Assembly (NCBI GenBank): GCA_039105265.1
Contig: JAPFFF010000001.1
Location: 868,001 to 932,000 of the forward strand
Reading direction: 5' to 3'
Length of the DNA stretch: 64,000 nt
DNA from: Tritrichomonas musculus
Taxonomy: Eukaryota > Parabasalia > Tritrichomonadida > Tritrichomonadidae
Part shown: positions 1 to 10,122 of the stretch, piece after piece
How positions within the stretch are numbered: position 1 is the stretch's first letter
How the letters are laid out: each line of letters begins with the position of its first letter
The notes under the pieces: generated by a model
Told to the model about the DNA's origin: nothing
What the model saw: only the letters and a program-made list of their open reading frames with translations
Databases searched by the model: none
Position numbers and translations under genes: made by a program

Positions 1-61
1 AAATCATATTAAAATATTTTGAATTTTGAATACTGTAAATATAATTTTTAAATACTGATAA

Positions 62-148
62 TATTAACATCAACATCATCATTAGATATTAAAAGTTTAA
101 TGATATCAATATTGTCTTTTTCAACTGCTATAAGCAATGCTGTTTTAT
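62..148 (-). CDS. exon-like single ankyrin repeat, continuation of the DUF3447 gene at 203-1336, runs off the window
   Basis: On the minus strand this stretch encodes one ankyrin repeat that starts KTALLIAVEKDN and ends near DVDVNI. It is separated from the ORF at 203-1336 by a short AT-rich spacer and lies in a different frame (codon phase 146 versus 1336). It starts directly after an ATTTCAT motif, as the repeats at 5415-8878 do. I infer that it is the second coding block of the same gene and that further repeats lie beyond the left edge. No GT-AG junction could be placed. Confidence 0.55.
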
Positions 149-202
149 GAAATTATCTTTTAATTTGAAAGCTAATGCTATTAAAACAATATTTAAATGT
201 CA

Positions 203-1336
203 TTAAATATTTTTTTTAATTGTTTTTTGGTTTAAATCAAAGTTTCCATTTTTTAACAGATAGTCAACAAAAACATAATAATCATATTTGCATAAATCGA
301 AAAAAGAAGAATCATTGATCATTTCAATTTGAATAAAAGCAAAATTATAATTTTTCAAGCTATGATAAAAAACTTCACATTGTGAATAATTTGTCAATAA
401 GTAATCCACAATTTCATTATGATGACACTTGATTGATTCTTTAATGCATTCAAAATATAATCCACAATAATGATTTGGTTCAATTTTATTTTCTTGAAGG
501 ATATAAATTATTTCATTATTTTTACCATGAATTGCTAATGGCCACAAATCATTTGTCAATTTGATACCTTTAATTTGCAAATATTTGAAAATTTGAATTG
601 ATCCAAAAAAGGTAGCATATTCAATCAAAGTAAATTTTCTTTTTTCCTCATTTGATTTGACTTGATTTTTAATAAAAAAATAATTTGTTTCATAAATTGA
701 TTCTTTAATTGTTGAGTCAAGCGGATAATTTGTTTGATTAACGTAAGTAACGAATTCTTTAATCAAATCATTTTGAATGTATTTGCATATAATATTGTCA
801 TTTTCTCCAATTTTTCTTTCTTTATAAAAATAGTCAGGCAAGTCTTTCTTTAAATCTTCCATTAATTTGTCATTTTTTGTAAGCCATTTTTCATTTATGA
901 AAGGTTGAATTTCAGGGGTAAAATACTGTGGATATTTGGCCTTTATATAATAGTTATTTGTAGTTATTTTTTTAGCTATATGTTTATCCATGACAATAAT
1001 TTTTTCTTCAATTAGAAATAAAAGAATTCTTTTGTTGCTTCTAAAAATTGTGAAAATGTCAAAATTTGAAAAATATTTTTTCATGTGGTCTTTTAAAAGA
1101 GTCAAAATTTGCTCAATTTTATTGAAAAAATAGTTATTTCTGTTGTGATTATCACCGATTTTTAAAAGTAAATGTAGAAATGACCTGAGTCTATGCTGAT
1201 CATCACAAATTTTTTGATCATTAATAATGATAGTAAAATCTTTAAATTTTTTTATGTCATTGGTTTCATCTTCAAGAAAAAGGAGTAGACTTTCATGAAT
1301 CATTTTCATTGATTCCAGGTAACTCGAAGGATTCAT
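203..1336 (-). CDS. DUF3447-type ankyrin protein, N-terminal exon
   Basis: The ORF opens with ATG at 1336 and encodes 377 residues of the trichomonad DUF3447/ankyrin family N-terminus. Hallmarks include the SNKRILLFLIEE segment (about residues 100-112), the KIGENDNIICKYI segment, the LIEYATFFGSIQIFKYL segment and the CHHNEIVDYLL segment. The family is expanded in trichomonads and its function is unknown; ankyrin repeats usually mediate protein binding. The ORF closes shortly after an FDLNQK segment, exactly where the first ankyrin linker would be. The next repeat then appears in another frame at 62-148. The same break occurs in the genes at 5267-10122 and 60694-63840. No signal peptide or membrane segment is visible, so a cytoplasmic protein is likely. 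Confidence 0.75.
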   Translation of the reverse strand: MNPSSYLESMKMIHESLLLFLEDETNDIKKFKDFTIIINDQKICDDQHRLRSFLHLLLKIGDNHNRNNYFFNKIEQILTLLKDHMKKYFSNFDIFTIFRSNKRILLFLIEEKIIVMDKHIAKKITTNNYYIKAKYPQYFTPEIQPFINEKWLTKNDKLMEDLKKDLPDYFYKERKIGENDNIICKYIQNDLIKEFVTYVNQTNYPLDSTIKESIYETNYFFIKNQVKSNEEKRKFTLIEYATFFGSIQIFKYLQIKGIKLTNDLWPLAIHGKNNEIIYILQENKIEPNHYCGLYFECIKESIKCHHNEIVDYLLTNYSQCEVFYHSLKNYNFAFIQIEMINDSSFFDLCKYDYYVFVDYLLKNGNFDLNQKTIKKNI

Positions 1337-1743
1337 TATTTTTTTCTAATTTCAAAAATATGGCAAAATTTTTTACATAACATGTCCTGTATTTTGAAAA
1401 AATTTGATAGATTAGAGTATTCACCTTAAGTGATTTAACGGTCATTCATAACGTAACTATTTTTAATTGCATTTTCCTGATTAATCTGTTGAATTCATAC
1501 AGTAAAATCAATAAAATATTTTTATATTCAACCTATTAATTTAAATATTTTATCAATTATCGTAAAAAAATTGCTTCATTAATTATATCAATTCTTATTT
1601 CACTAAATTTTATCAATATTTTTACATAAAAATGACATATCTAACAATAAAAATTAATTTACTGCTATAGTGATGACCAAAAATCTGTCATTTTTAAAAA
1701 AATAGTAAGTTTTTAATCAACAAAAAAATAACTAGAGAAAATG

Positions 1744-1813
1744 ATTAATATACTGATATATGATAGTAAAATTTCTTTTTTGATTTGATTATATTATATA
1801 TCAGTATATTAAT
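1744..1813. repeat. perfect 18-bp inverted repeat (hairpin)
   Basis: ATTAATATACTGATATAT at 1744-1761 is exactly inverted at 1796-1813, with a 34-base loop. It lies upstream of the DUF3447 gene. A role is not known. Confidence 0.8.
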
Positions 1814-2257
1814 AAACATATTAGCAGATATAATTTCAATTTTATGCGGCCAATTTCGAATAAAGAGCTTTTATAAAAGTAAAAAAAAAACATTTTATAG
1901 AAAGCATTTTATATTTTTGGATTTTCCTTTTCCTCTTTTTTTGCAATTCTGAATTTTTAAAAAACCTCTCAAATATGAATTATAAATTTTTCAAATTCAC
2001 TAAGAATGATTTTGACCAAGAAGATCAACATTTGAAATAAAAAATAAAATTCAATGTAAATTTGGAGCGATATAATTGGTCAAACGAAATATGCATTCAA
2101 AATAATCAATGAAAATTGAAAGGTGTATCCAAGATTGAATTAAAGTGTCCATTTTGGCGATTTTGGATCCTCAAATTCTCTCAAAAAATAACGAACAAAA
2201 ATGAGTATCCATTGGATACTTTTTGAATACAAACTCGTTTGGACACGAAAGCCTAGT

Positions 2258-2494
2258 TTAAGGTACAAATCTAGTACGTTTAGAAACCGCAAATTTTTTT
2301 GACACTTTATTAAAACTAAAGGACATGTTATGTAAAAAAATATTTTTATCATAAAAATTTTATATAAAAAAAAATAAAGTTCAGAATTTCAAATCTGACA
2401 CGCATTCAAAATAAAACTTTTTCAATAGGGCAAGGGGTCTCAAATATATAACGTGCTTTCTCTCAATCTATAAAGTACTAGATTTGTACCTTAA
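2258..2494. repeat. 20-bp perfect inverted repeat bounding 237 bp
   Basis: TTAAGGTACAAATCTAGTAC at 2258-2277 recurs exactly inverted at 2475-2494. It contains no ORF. It may be a small non-autonomous element or its remains. Confidence 0.6.
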
Positions 2495-2507
2495 TACATT
2501 TATTATT

Positions 2508-2508
<1 letters not shown>

Positions 2509-2540
<32 letters not shown>
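2509..2540 (+). repeat. 32-base T run
   Basis: Uninterrupted T run immediately beyond the inverted repeat at 2258-2494. Confidence 0.9.
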
Positions 2541-2690
2541 CTGATATCAATGAGTTTATTAAAGTATCCAATAAAGTATTATTTGGATATTTCAACACAA
2601 ATCTTTGAATAAAATACTAAATAAAAAAGCAGTTTTATGTCCACGAAAAATGACAGCTTTTTACAAAAAGTCGAAAATGGATACAAAATA

Positions 2691-3142
2691 GGTTTGTTAT
2701 TCTGATATCAATTATCAGGTTTGGCATTTTTTTTAACTCAGATAATCGATAATAAAATTCTATCGATTGGAACTTTTAATTGATGAATTTGATTATCAAG
2801 TATGAAATGTGATACAAAAAAAATAGGATTTTGATATCGAATCTTGATTAATCGAAATTAGTACCTGAAAAAAACATTAAAAATAGTATTTTAATGGCAT
2901 AAAATAAATATATTCTAACTTATTATGTAAAAGAATAAGCTTTTATTAAATTTTATAACGGATATGTGAAGTAATCAGTTAAAAAAGTTTACAAAATTTT
3001 AATACGTTAAAAAATTTTCAATATTGATAATCGATCTTTTATTTTTATTCATTATTGATATCAGAGATTAAATTTTTGATTTGATATTGATATCAGAAAA
3101 AGGGACCAATTATCGATATCGAAAATCGTGACTTAACAAGCC
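2691..3142. mobile_element. MITE-like element, copy 1 (GGYTTGTTA ends)
   Basis: The left end reads GGTTTGTTAT and the right end, inverted, GGCTTGTTAAG; both ends are flanked by TA. The interior (452 bp) has no ORF. It is filled with GATATC, ATCGAT and GATAAT palindromic words such as ATAATCGAT. A second copy of similar length, ends and internal words lies at 52738-53200. This fits a miniature inverted-repeat element with TA target preference, as in Tc1/mariner-type elements. The family assignment is inference. Confidence 0.6.
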
Positions 3143-3589
3143 TAATACAAAAGCCTAGATTTTATGTAATTTAAATTCAATTTTTTTTCTTTTCAAAAAG
3201 TTCATTCCCCAACATTTTTAGGATGACATTTTTTTTTCGGGAATAGATCTTTAGAAAAGCATGTTTTTTATAAAAGCCTAATGGTCAATATTTTAGAACC
3301 AATTTCTTTTTTATTATTGTTATTATTAATATCGGCACAAAAATGTTAAAAATCTCCCATAAAATGTAAATTAAGAATAAATTACATTTTATCCAAAAAA
3401 AAATAATATGGAAAAAAGTAATTAATACAATAACACTTATATATTCAACAAAATCAATCAATAATCTTTTATTTATTTTTAGATATTTCAATTTTTATAT
3501 TATAAAAAAATTCTGAATAAAGGTCAAATTATAAACGCAATTACAAAGTTTGTGCCACATTAATATTTTTGATTTCTTTTTCGAATAAG

Positions 3590-4525
3590 ATGAGAGGCAG
3601 ATCAAATTCTTTGAATATTTATAAAACTCCAGTTCTGGTTTCCCCAACTCCATGCTCAGATGATGAAATAAAAGATGGTTGTGTTAATAATCATAATGAT
3701 TTAGAAATTAAATTCCAAAATAAAGAGAAAACTGAAACAAAAAAGAAAATATTAGTTCTTGATTTAGATGATACATTGATTCATACATTAAAATCCTCTT
3801 ATGACAGTCAATTACATCCAACAATATCACAAGAAAAGCCCTCAAAAATTCAATTAAAACTAAAAATAGACAATTCGCTCAGAAATATATTATCAAAGAA
3901 TCAAATTAATCCAATTCAGAACTATTTACCAGTTGTTTACGATGTAATTAATTTAAATTATTGTAATATAGATCATTATGTAATCGAACGACCGAAAGTC
4001 AGAGAATTTTTACAAAAAGTTTGTGAATTATTTGAAGTCTTCATTTATACGTCATCTGATCATAGATATGCAAAACCAATCATTGATAATCTTTGTCCAA
4101 TGATTGACGAAGGGCACAGAAAATATGGGCATTTATGTTTGGTTAAGTGTGATCGAACTTACAAAGATCTTTTCATGTTCAATTCTCTTTTTTCTGATAT
4201 TTTACTTGTGGATGACAATCGTGAGAATCTTTTCTTCTGGCCAAGAAATACAATTCTATGCAAAAAATTTTCTTTAAATTTTGAAAAATGCAATGATATG
4301 AAAGATATTTCTGATAATGAAACAAAAAACATTGTTGACAATGCTGGACTGTTAATTGATCAGAATTATTTAATGGGAGAGCTTTTGCCAGTCCTTGAAA
4401 AATGTGCTGCATCAAGTGACGTAAGAGATGTAATTCAGAAATCAAAAAGACTTCTTCATTTTGCCAATGATAGTAATGCTAATTTTGGTCTTTCCTTTAT
4501 AGAATCTCCGAAACCTTTCTTTTAA
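3590..4525 (+). CDS. FCP1/SCP-like (NIF) HAD-superfamily protein phosphatase
   Basis: The ATG at 3590 gives 311 residues; an upstream TTG codon in the same frame is not needed. The catalytic motif LDLDDTLIH lies at about residues 56-64 (DXDXT nucleophile motif). It is followed by ERPKVREFL, the FIYTSSDHRYA segment (second motif), and SDILLVDDNRENLFFW (Asp-rich third motif). Family members dephosphorylate serines, classically in the RNA polymerase II C-terminal domain. The first 50 residues are polar and probably disordered. An insertion of about 60 residues sits between motif I and the ERPKV segment. No membrane segment is seen, so a soluble nuclear or cytoplasmic enzyme is likely. A 17-T run (4573-4589) follows 48 bases after the stop. 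Confidence 0.85.
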   Translation: MRGRSNSLNIYKTPVLVSPTPCSDDEIKDGCVNNHNDLEIKFQNKEKTETKKKILVLDLDDTLIHTLKSSYDSQLHPTISQEKPSKIQLKLKIDNSLRNILSKNQINPIQNYLPVVYDVINLNYCNIDHYVIERPKVREFLQKVCELFEVFIYTSSDHRYAKPIIDNLCPMIDEGHRKYGHLCLVKCDRTYKDLFMFNSLFSDILLVDDNRENLFFWPRNTILCKKFSLNFEKCNDMKDISDNETKNIVDNAGLLIDQNYLMGELLPVLEKCAASSDVRDVIQKSKRLLHFANDSNANFGLSFIESPKPFF

Positions 4526-5266
4526 AAAATGACTAATTAAAAAGGGGAACCTCCAGGGTCAATAAGTATTTCTTTTTTTTTTTTTTTTTCCACATAACGT
4601 TTATTATTTTTTTCAAGAATTTTAATTTTATTCCATGATAACCGTTTTTTTATAATAAAATTTCGATAAGCTCATATAAAAAGTTTGTATTGTGATTTAA
4701 AATCTATGTTTTTTTCCTTACCTTTTTCATTCAACTTTTTCTTTCTAAATTATAATCCCTGTATGATTGATCGTTTTTAATTCAATTTTTGAATTATAGT
4801 TTAGTGGATAATCGGCATGGTTAAATATTAAACCATCTTAAACGGTTATCCTGGAATAAAATAAACATTCTGGAATTAAATAGCAAACGTTATAATTGTT
4901 CAAGCAGTTAAAGTAAAAAACTATAAAATATTATAAACAAGAATTTCCAGCAGTCACTTTTTGATAAAATTGAAAAGGATCTCAATTTTTCACAAGAAGT
5001 GATAATCCTCCAGAAATATGAAACAGATCTCAGCTGCCATACACTCGTAAATTTCAATAAAATGTTTTTGTTTTGTAAAATGGAATTTACAAGATCCTAC
5101 TCGTTGAAATAATTATTTCACATTTGCAAAGTATTTCATTTATTCAGTTAAAATAATTAAAATTTTAAGAGATGATTAACTATTAATAATAAAATATTCA
5201 ATATATAAAATGAATTTACTTTACTTAGTGCTAAATTAGTTGTTTTGAATTTCTTATTCAAAGAAC
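4526..5266. other. intergenic region with T17 run and a short coding remnant
   Basis: A run of 17 T lies at 4573-4589. At about 4930-5110 the plus strand has an open stretch without an ATG start whose residues look protein-like (it contains KIEKDLNFSQEVIILQKYET). It is probably the remains of a gene that I cannot identify. Nothing else is supported. Confidence 0.4.
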
Positions 5267-5344
5267 TCACTTTTCTTTGATATTATTATCCAGCAATTTT
5301 TTAATCTCTTGATTACTTGTCATGTCTATTGGCCTTCTCCATTT
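5267..5344 (-). CDS. C-terminal cap exon of the split ankyrin gene 5267-10122
   Basis: The minus strand encodes KWRRPIDMTSNQEIKKLLD, then NNIKEK and a TGA stop (5269-5267). It matches the end of the intact relative at 45240-45319 (GKTPIELVSNKKVISLL), so it is the natural end of an ankyrin protein. It lies 70 bases beyond the last ankyrin unit (5415-5503). Its intact state argues that the whole 5267-10122 locus is one gene rather than debris. The boundary with the preceding spacer is a T run followed by AAATGG. Confidence 0.6.
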   Translation of the reverse strand, partial: KWRRPIDMTSNQEIKKLLDNNIKEK

Positions 5345-5414
5345 AAAAAAATGAATGAAAATCATGAAAAAAAAATATATCAATTTCATCAAAAATCATG
5401 AAAAACATTGTCTA

Positions 5415-8400
5415 CAATATTACAATCAATATTTTTATGTGTTAATAAAATTTTAATTATGTTTATATTTCCTTTTTGAGCTGCAATATGTAGCGCTGTC
5501 TCATAAATTTTTATAAATAATTTCTTTTTTTTCATCATAAAATCAAAAAAATATAAATCTTATGAAATCAAAATATTTCTAATTTTATTAGAAATATATT
5601 ATTTTTAAACTTTAAAAAACTAGATTTTTGTTGAAACATTATTTAATGTGATAAATGAAATTTCACTAAAATATTTGTTGTTAAATATAATTAATGATAT
5701 TTTCATAAAATTGTATTTAAATATAAAACTTAAAATGTATTTTATATTAACATCAATATCTTCTTTTGTTAATAAAAGTCGAACAATTTCATCATTTCCT
5801 TCCAAGCAAGCAACATGCAATGCTGTCTTATGAAAAATAGCTTTAAAAATATAGTTAAAATTTATTATAAAAATGTAATTAGAATACATGCATAAAAATG
5901 TAATTGAAAAATAGAAATTTAAATTTCATTCAAAATTTAATATGAAATGCAATTAAATCGTATGTCATAAATATCATTAAAATATTTATAAAATTTCATT
6001 ATAACATTTATTTTTAAATCAAATAAGAATTTTCTTTATTATAAATTCCATTAATTCTTTTATTAAGGAATTTTCTTTAAATCTAAAATATAAATATGAT
6101 GAATTGAATTTATTTGAAATATGATTAAAATTGAAGATGATTAAAATTGATATAATATTAACATCAATATTGGGATATTCTAATAAAAGTTTAACAATAT
6201 CTATATAATTTTTTTCTGCTGCTATATATAATGCTGTTTTATGAAAAAAAAAATTATTAAAATTTTATGACAAAAATAAAAGTTAAATGAAATTAAAATT
6301 TGAAATTTGAAATTGGATTAAAAATAACTGAATTGAATGAAATTAAAAATATAAACGTTTAAATGTGATAAAAATAACGAATTTGAATATAATTTAAAAT
6401 AATATTTAAAATGTTATTCAAAAGAAAAAACTAAAAATAGTATTAAATAATATTTTTTTATAAATATAATTAATAAAAAAAACTTGAAATATCGTTAAAA
6501 TGATAAAATAAGAAATATTATCAATAATATTTTGATTTAAAATGTAATAAAAAAAATATAATTTGAAATTGTATTGGAAATAATCAATAAAAAATATCAT
6601 TTAATAATTTGAATTAAAATGTAATAAATAAATTATTTTTTAAATTCTATTTAAAAATGTTTTAGTTTAAATTATGTTAAAAATAATATTATTTAAGACA
6701 TAATAAAATTATTTTAAGTATAAATTGAATAAAAAAAATTTATTATTCAATTCCATTAAAAAAAGATTATTGTATAAAATACCATTAAATATATAATTTG
6801 AAATAGAATTAAAAATAAATTAATTAAAAACGTAGTTAATATAAAATATATTAAAATCCAATTAACAAATATTATATAAATTTCATTCAAAAAATCTAAT
6901 ATTTTCAATTTCATTAAAAAACTTTTTAAAATGCATATGATATTAATATCAACATTAGGAAACTTTAAAATTGACTGAACCAGTTCTAGGTCATTAGCTT
7001 GAATTGCATCAATTAATGGATTATTTAAAGAGAAAATGCTTTTATAATTGTAATTAAAAATATTGATTTTTAAATGTAATAAAAATTTATAATTTACAAT
7101 TATAATGTAATGAATGTCTAATTCAAATGCGATTTTAATTTTTAATTTTAAATTATATATAAAAAAAATTAAAACAGATTTTTTGTTAAATATCAATATT
7201 TGGATGATTTAATAATAATTTTACTATTTCGTTATTTTTTTGATTAAATGCTATATGTAAAGGTGTGTCATTAAAATAATCAAACTAAGATTATATGAGA
7301 ATTTAATTGACTGAAATACAATTATTATATTTTATTGTGAATTGGATTAAATATTTTTTAAAAAAATTGAATTAAATATATAATTACAATGTCATGAAAT
7401 AATGCTAATTATAATCGTCCAATAAATAATATAGAATTTGAACGCCATAAAAATGATAAAAATTTGAAATATGATTAAATTTTTTTTTCATTTAAAATTT
7501 CATTAAAAACCAAAAATTTTTAATGATTTCTAAATTTACATCAATATTTGGATTTTCTAGTAAAATCTGAACACATCTAACGTATTCATTTCGTATTGCC
7601 AAAGTTAACAAAGTGTTATTAAAAAATAAAATTCCATTTCATATAATTCAATGCTTTGAAACGCCATATAATATTTGCAATGAATCTTTGGGACATTATC
7701 CGTATTATAAAAACATTAATTTCAAATGATTTTTTTATTAACATCAATATTAGGTTTTTTTAATAAAAGAGAAAAAATTTCATAATATCCATATTTTACT
7801 GCTCCAAATAAGGCTGTCGTTTGAGAAAATTTTTATAAAAAAAAAAACTTTATTTAAATTAAATTGTAAAATTTCATTAATTATTTTAATAACAAATTAC
7901 ATAAATTATAATTTAAAATATTACAATAAAAAATAAAAAATTAAATTATATCATTAGCTTAAATGAAATTTCTTTCTCTATATTTTCTATACTTATGTCA
8001 ATTTCCGGATTTTCAAGCAAAAGTTTTACAATTTCAATATTATTTGATTCAACTGCAATTACTAAAGCTGTTTTATGAAATAAAAAAAAGATGAAATTTT
8101 ATTTCATTATATATGAAACTGTATGCAGATTAAAATATATATTGTAATTCCATTTTTATTAAAATCACATTTTTCAAAATTGTATTAATAATTGAATAAT
8201 AAAATTTGATTAAATAAATCATTTTCAAACTGTGTAAACTCGTATTAATAATAAAACTGATATGAAATTTATATTTATATTTGGCTTTGATAATAAAAGT
8301 TTTACTGTTTCGACAGATTTTTTTTCTACAGCAAGATATAATGGGGAAACATGAAAAATAATATTAAACTTCATTAAATTCAAAATTTTTTTATTTATAA

Positions 8401-8878
8401 TTCCATTAAATTATTTGTTGGAATTCCATGAAAAATATATGAGATCGTGAACAATATAAAAAAAGTTAATTTTCAATATTATTAATAATATATATTTGAA
8501 AATAGAGTTAATGTTAATATCAATTTTTGGCTCTGATAACAAAAATTTAACTATTTCAAAATTATTATTTTCAATTGCAATATGTAATGGTGTGACATTC
8601 AAAAAAAGTTAACAACTTCATTAAAATATTTAAATTAATTTAACACCATAAAATAACAACTAATAGAATTTCATTTGAAAAAAAATTCATTATAAACATC
8701 ATTTTTTAAAAACTAAAAATTTAAAAATGTAATGAAAAAAAAATTATTATGAATTCGATAAAACAAACAAAATTTTGAATTGATTTTAAGTTTACGTCAA
8801 TATTTTCAATTGATAATAAATATTTAACAATTTCAATATAATTGTTTTTAGCTGCAATAAATAATGGAGTGACATGAA
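5415..8878 (-). CDS. array of eleven single ankyrin-repeat blocks separated by AT-rich stop-filled spacers
   Basis: Eleven blocks each encode one ankyrin repeat (for example KTALHVACLEGNDEIVRLLL): 8780-8878, 8508-8600, 8262-8356, 7990-8078, 7732-7823, 7533-7622, 7190-7273, 6940-7030, 6154-6244, 5744-5834 and 5415-5503. Within the blocks the reading frame is almost always open. Between them lie roughly 110-700 bp full of stops, and the frame differs from block to block. Blocks begin after a T run ending CAT or AAT and end at DVNI plus three or four residues (commonly an ATT codon). Joining blocks there restores a period of about 33 residues. No GT-AG or ACTAAC signal brackets them. The blocks probably belong to the gene starting at 10122. 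Binding partners are unknown. Confidence 0.6.
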
Positions 8879-8886
8879 ATAAGAGG

Positions 8887-10122
8887 TTATATAATTTCAT
8901 CAAAAAGTTGAACTTTTTGAATATCAACAAAAAATTCAAAAAAAAATTTTATAAAAAAATCTGAATGCATAATGTCATAAAAATAAAGTTTAAAAATTTT
9001 TTTGGTGTTTGCGTTTGTTATTTTTGAATTGACATCAAATTTTTTGGTATCCAAAAGAAGCTTAACAAAACTAAAATCATTATTTTCGATTGCATTAAGC
9101 AAGTAATATTCGTTGTGATCATTCTGAAGGAAATGCATATTTTGATATTCAAATATTAAGTTAAAGAATTTTGAATCAAAATTTGAAATATCTTTTTCTG
9201 ACAAAATATTTTCTCTCAAAAAGTCGGCGATTTCATTATGATGGCATTTAATTGCCTCTTCAAAACATTCCCAATAAGAATTATCTTTTGGTTCTATATG
9301 ATTTTCTATAAGAAAATGAATTATTTCTGCATTTGAACCATGAATTGCATAAAGCCACAAAGATGGCGTTAACTCTACATTATTCATTTGTAAATATTTG
9401 AAAATTTGAATTGAACCGAAAAATGCAGCATATTCAATTAATGTTGGCTTCTTATCAAGCAAAAATTGATTGGTTTCAAATATTGAGCTCACTTCAAAAT
9501 TATTGATCGGTAAACATGTTTGACTGACATGTGAAATGAAATCATCAATTAAGTCTTCTCTAATAAGTTTGCATAAATATGAGTCATTTTCACCAATTTT
9601 GCATTTTTCTTCAAAACTTTCAATGCTTCCTTGATAGTACTGAGAAATTTCAAATTCAAGCCTCTTTCTTTTTCGTTTGCCAACGTATAATTTGAGTGCT
9701 GAATAATATAAATGGCGAAATCGTAGTTTATTTTGATCTTTCTGCTTAAAAATAGAAAGGATGGTGAAACTTTCCTCTGGAATAAGTTTGTTTTCTAGTA
9801 AGAATAAAACAATACGTCGGTTTGTTTGGAAAATATCAAAAAAATCAAATGATTGAAAATTGCTTGTAATAAAATCCGAAAAATATAGGAGAATTTTTTC
9901 AATTTTCCCAAAAAAGTCTACTCTTCTGTTATGATTTTCTGAAATATGTAGTATTAATTGAATAAAATATGTACTTTCTTTTGTATTTTTTTTAATATTT
10001 TTTAATTCTAAATATTCGATTAAATTCGCATAACTTTGACTTTCTTCCTCTTTGCTGTCAATAAAAGTAAGGAAAAGATCATAAATTTGCCTTCTTTGAT
10101 CAATGTATTCTTGAATTTCCAT
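8887..10122 (-). CDS. DUF3447-type ankyrin protein, N-terminal exon of split gene
   Basis: The start is the ATG at 10122 (MEIQEYIDQRR), which matches the MEIENYIEI start of the related gene at 41813. The longer frame to 10203 would need TTG. The domain carries the family landmarks: NHNRRVDFFGKIEKILLYF, TNRRIVLFLLENK, CKIGENDSYLCKLI, PTLIEYAAFFGSIQIFKYL and CHHNEIADFL. Homology to ankyrin stops near 9020, after FDVNSK. The remaining codons to 8887 are AT-rich and look like translated spacer, so the true exon probably ends at about 9020. The rest of the protein would come from the eleven ankyrin blocks (5415-8878) and the cap (5267-5344). Confidence 0.75.
   Translation of the reverse strand: MEIQEYIDQRRQIYDLFLTFIDSKEEESQSYANLIEYLELKNIKKNTKESTYFIQLILHISENHNRRVDFFGKIEKILLYFSDFITSNFQSFDFFDIFQTNRRIVLFLLENKLIPEESFTILSIFKQKDQNKLRFRHLYYSALKLYVGKRKRKRLEFEISQYYQGSIESFEEKCKIGENDSYLCKLIREDLIDDFISHVSQTCLPINNFEVSSIFETNQFLLDKKPTLIEYAAFFGSIQIFKYLQMNNVELTPSLWLYAIHGSNAEIIHFLIENHIEPKDNSYWECFEEAIKCHHNEIADFLRENILSEKDISNFDSKFFNLIFEYQNMHFLQNDHNEYYLLNAIENNDFSFVKLLLDTKKFDVNSKITNANTKKIFKLYFYDIMHSDFFIKFFFEFFVDIQKVQLFDEII

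Larger units (their letters stand above)
1337..3589. other. gene-free intergenic region with inverted repeats
   Basis: No convincing gene is present. The small minus-strand ORFs at 2140-2352 and 3285-3491 are low-complexity. The second would be a hydrophobic peptide of 68 residues and could be chance or a remnant. The region holds two inverted repeats, a 32-T run and a small element, listed separately. A diverged copy of a motif found at 23114 (AGAGTATTCACC followed by TTAAGTGATTTAACG) lies at 1414-1440. Confidence 0.6.

Noticed and set aside
2140-2352. 70-codon minus-strand ORF
   Set aside because: Lies across the inverted repeat region, low-complexity, no start context or family resemblance.
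5415-8878. Conventional GT-AG introns between the ankyrin blocks
   Set aside because: No consistent GT follows the blocks (none on the minus strand from about 6159 to 6005) and no ACTAAC or AG precedes them consistently.
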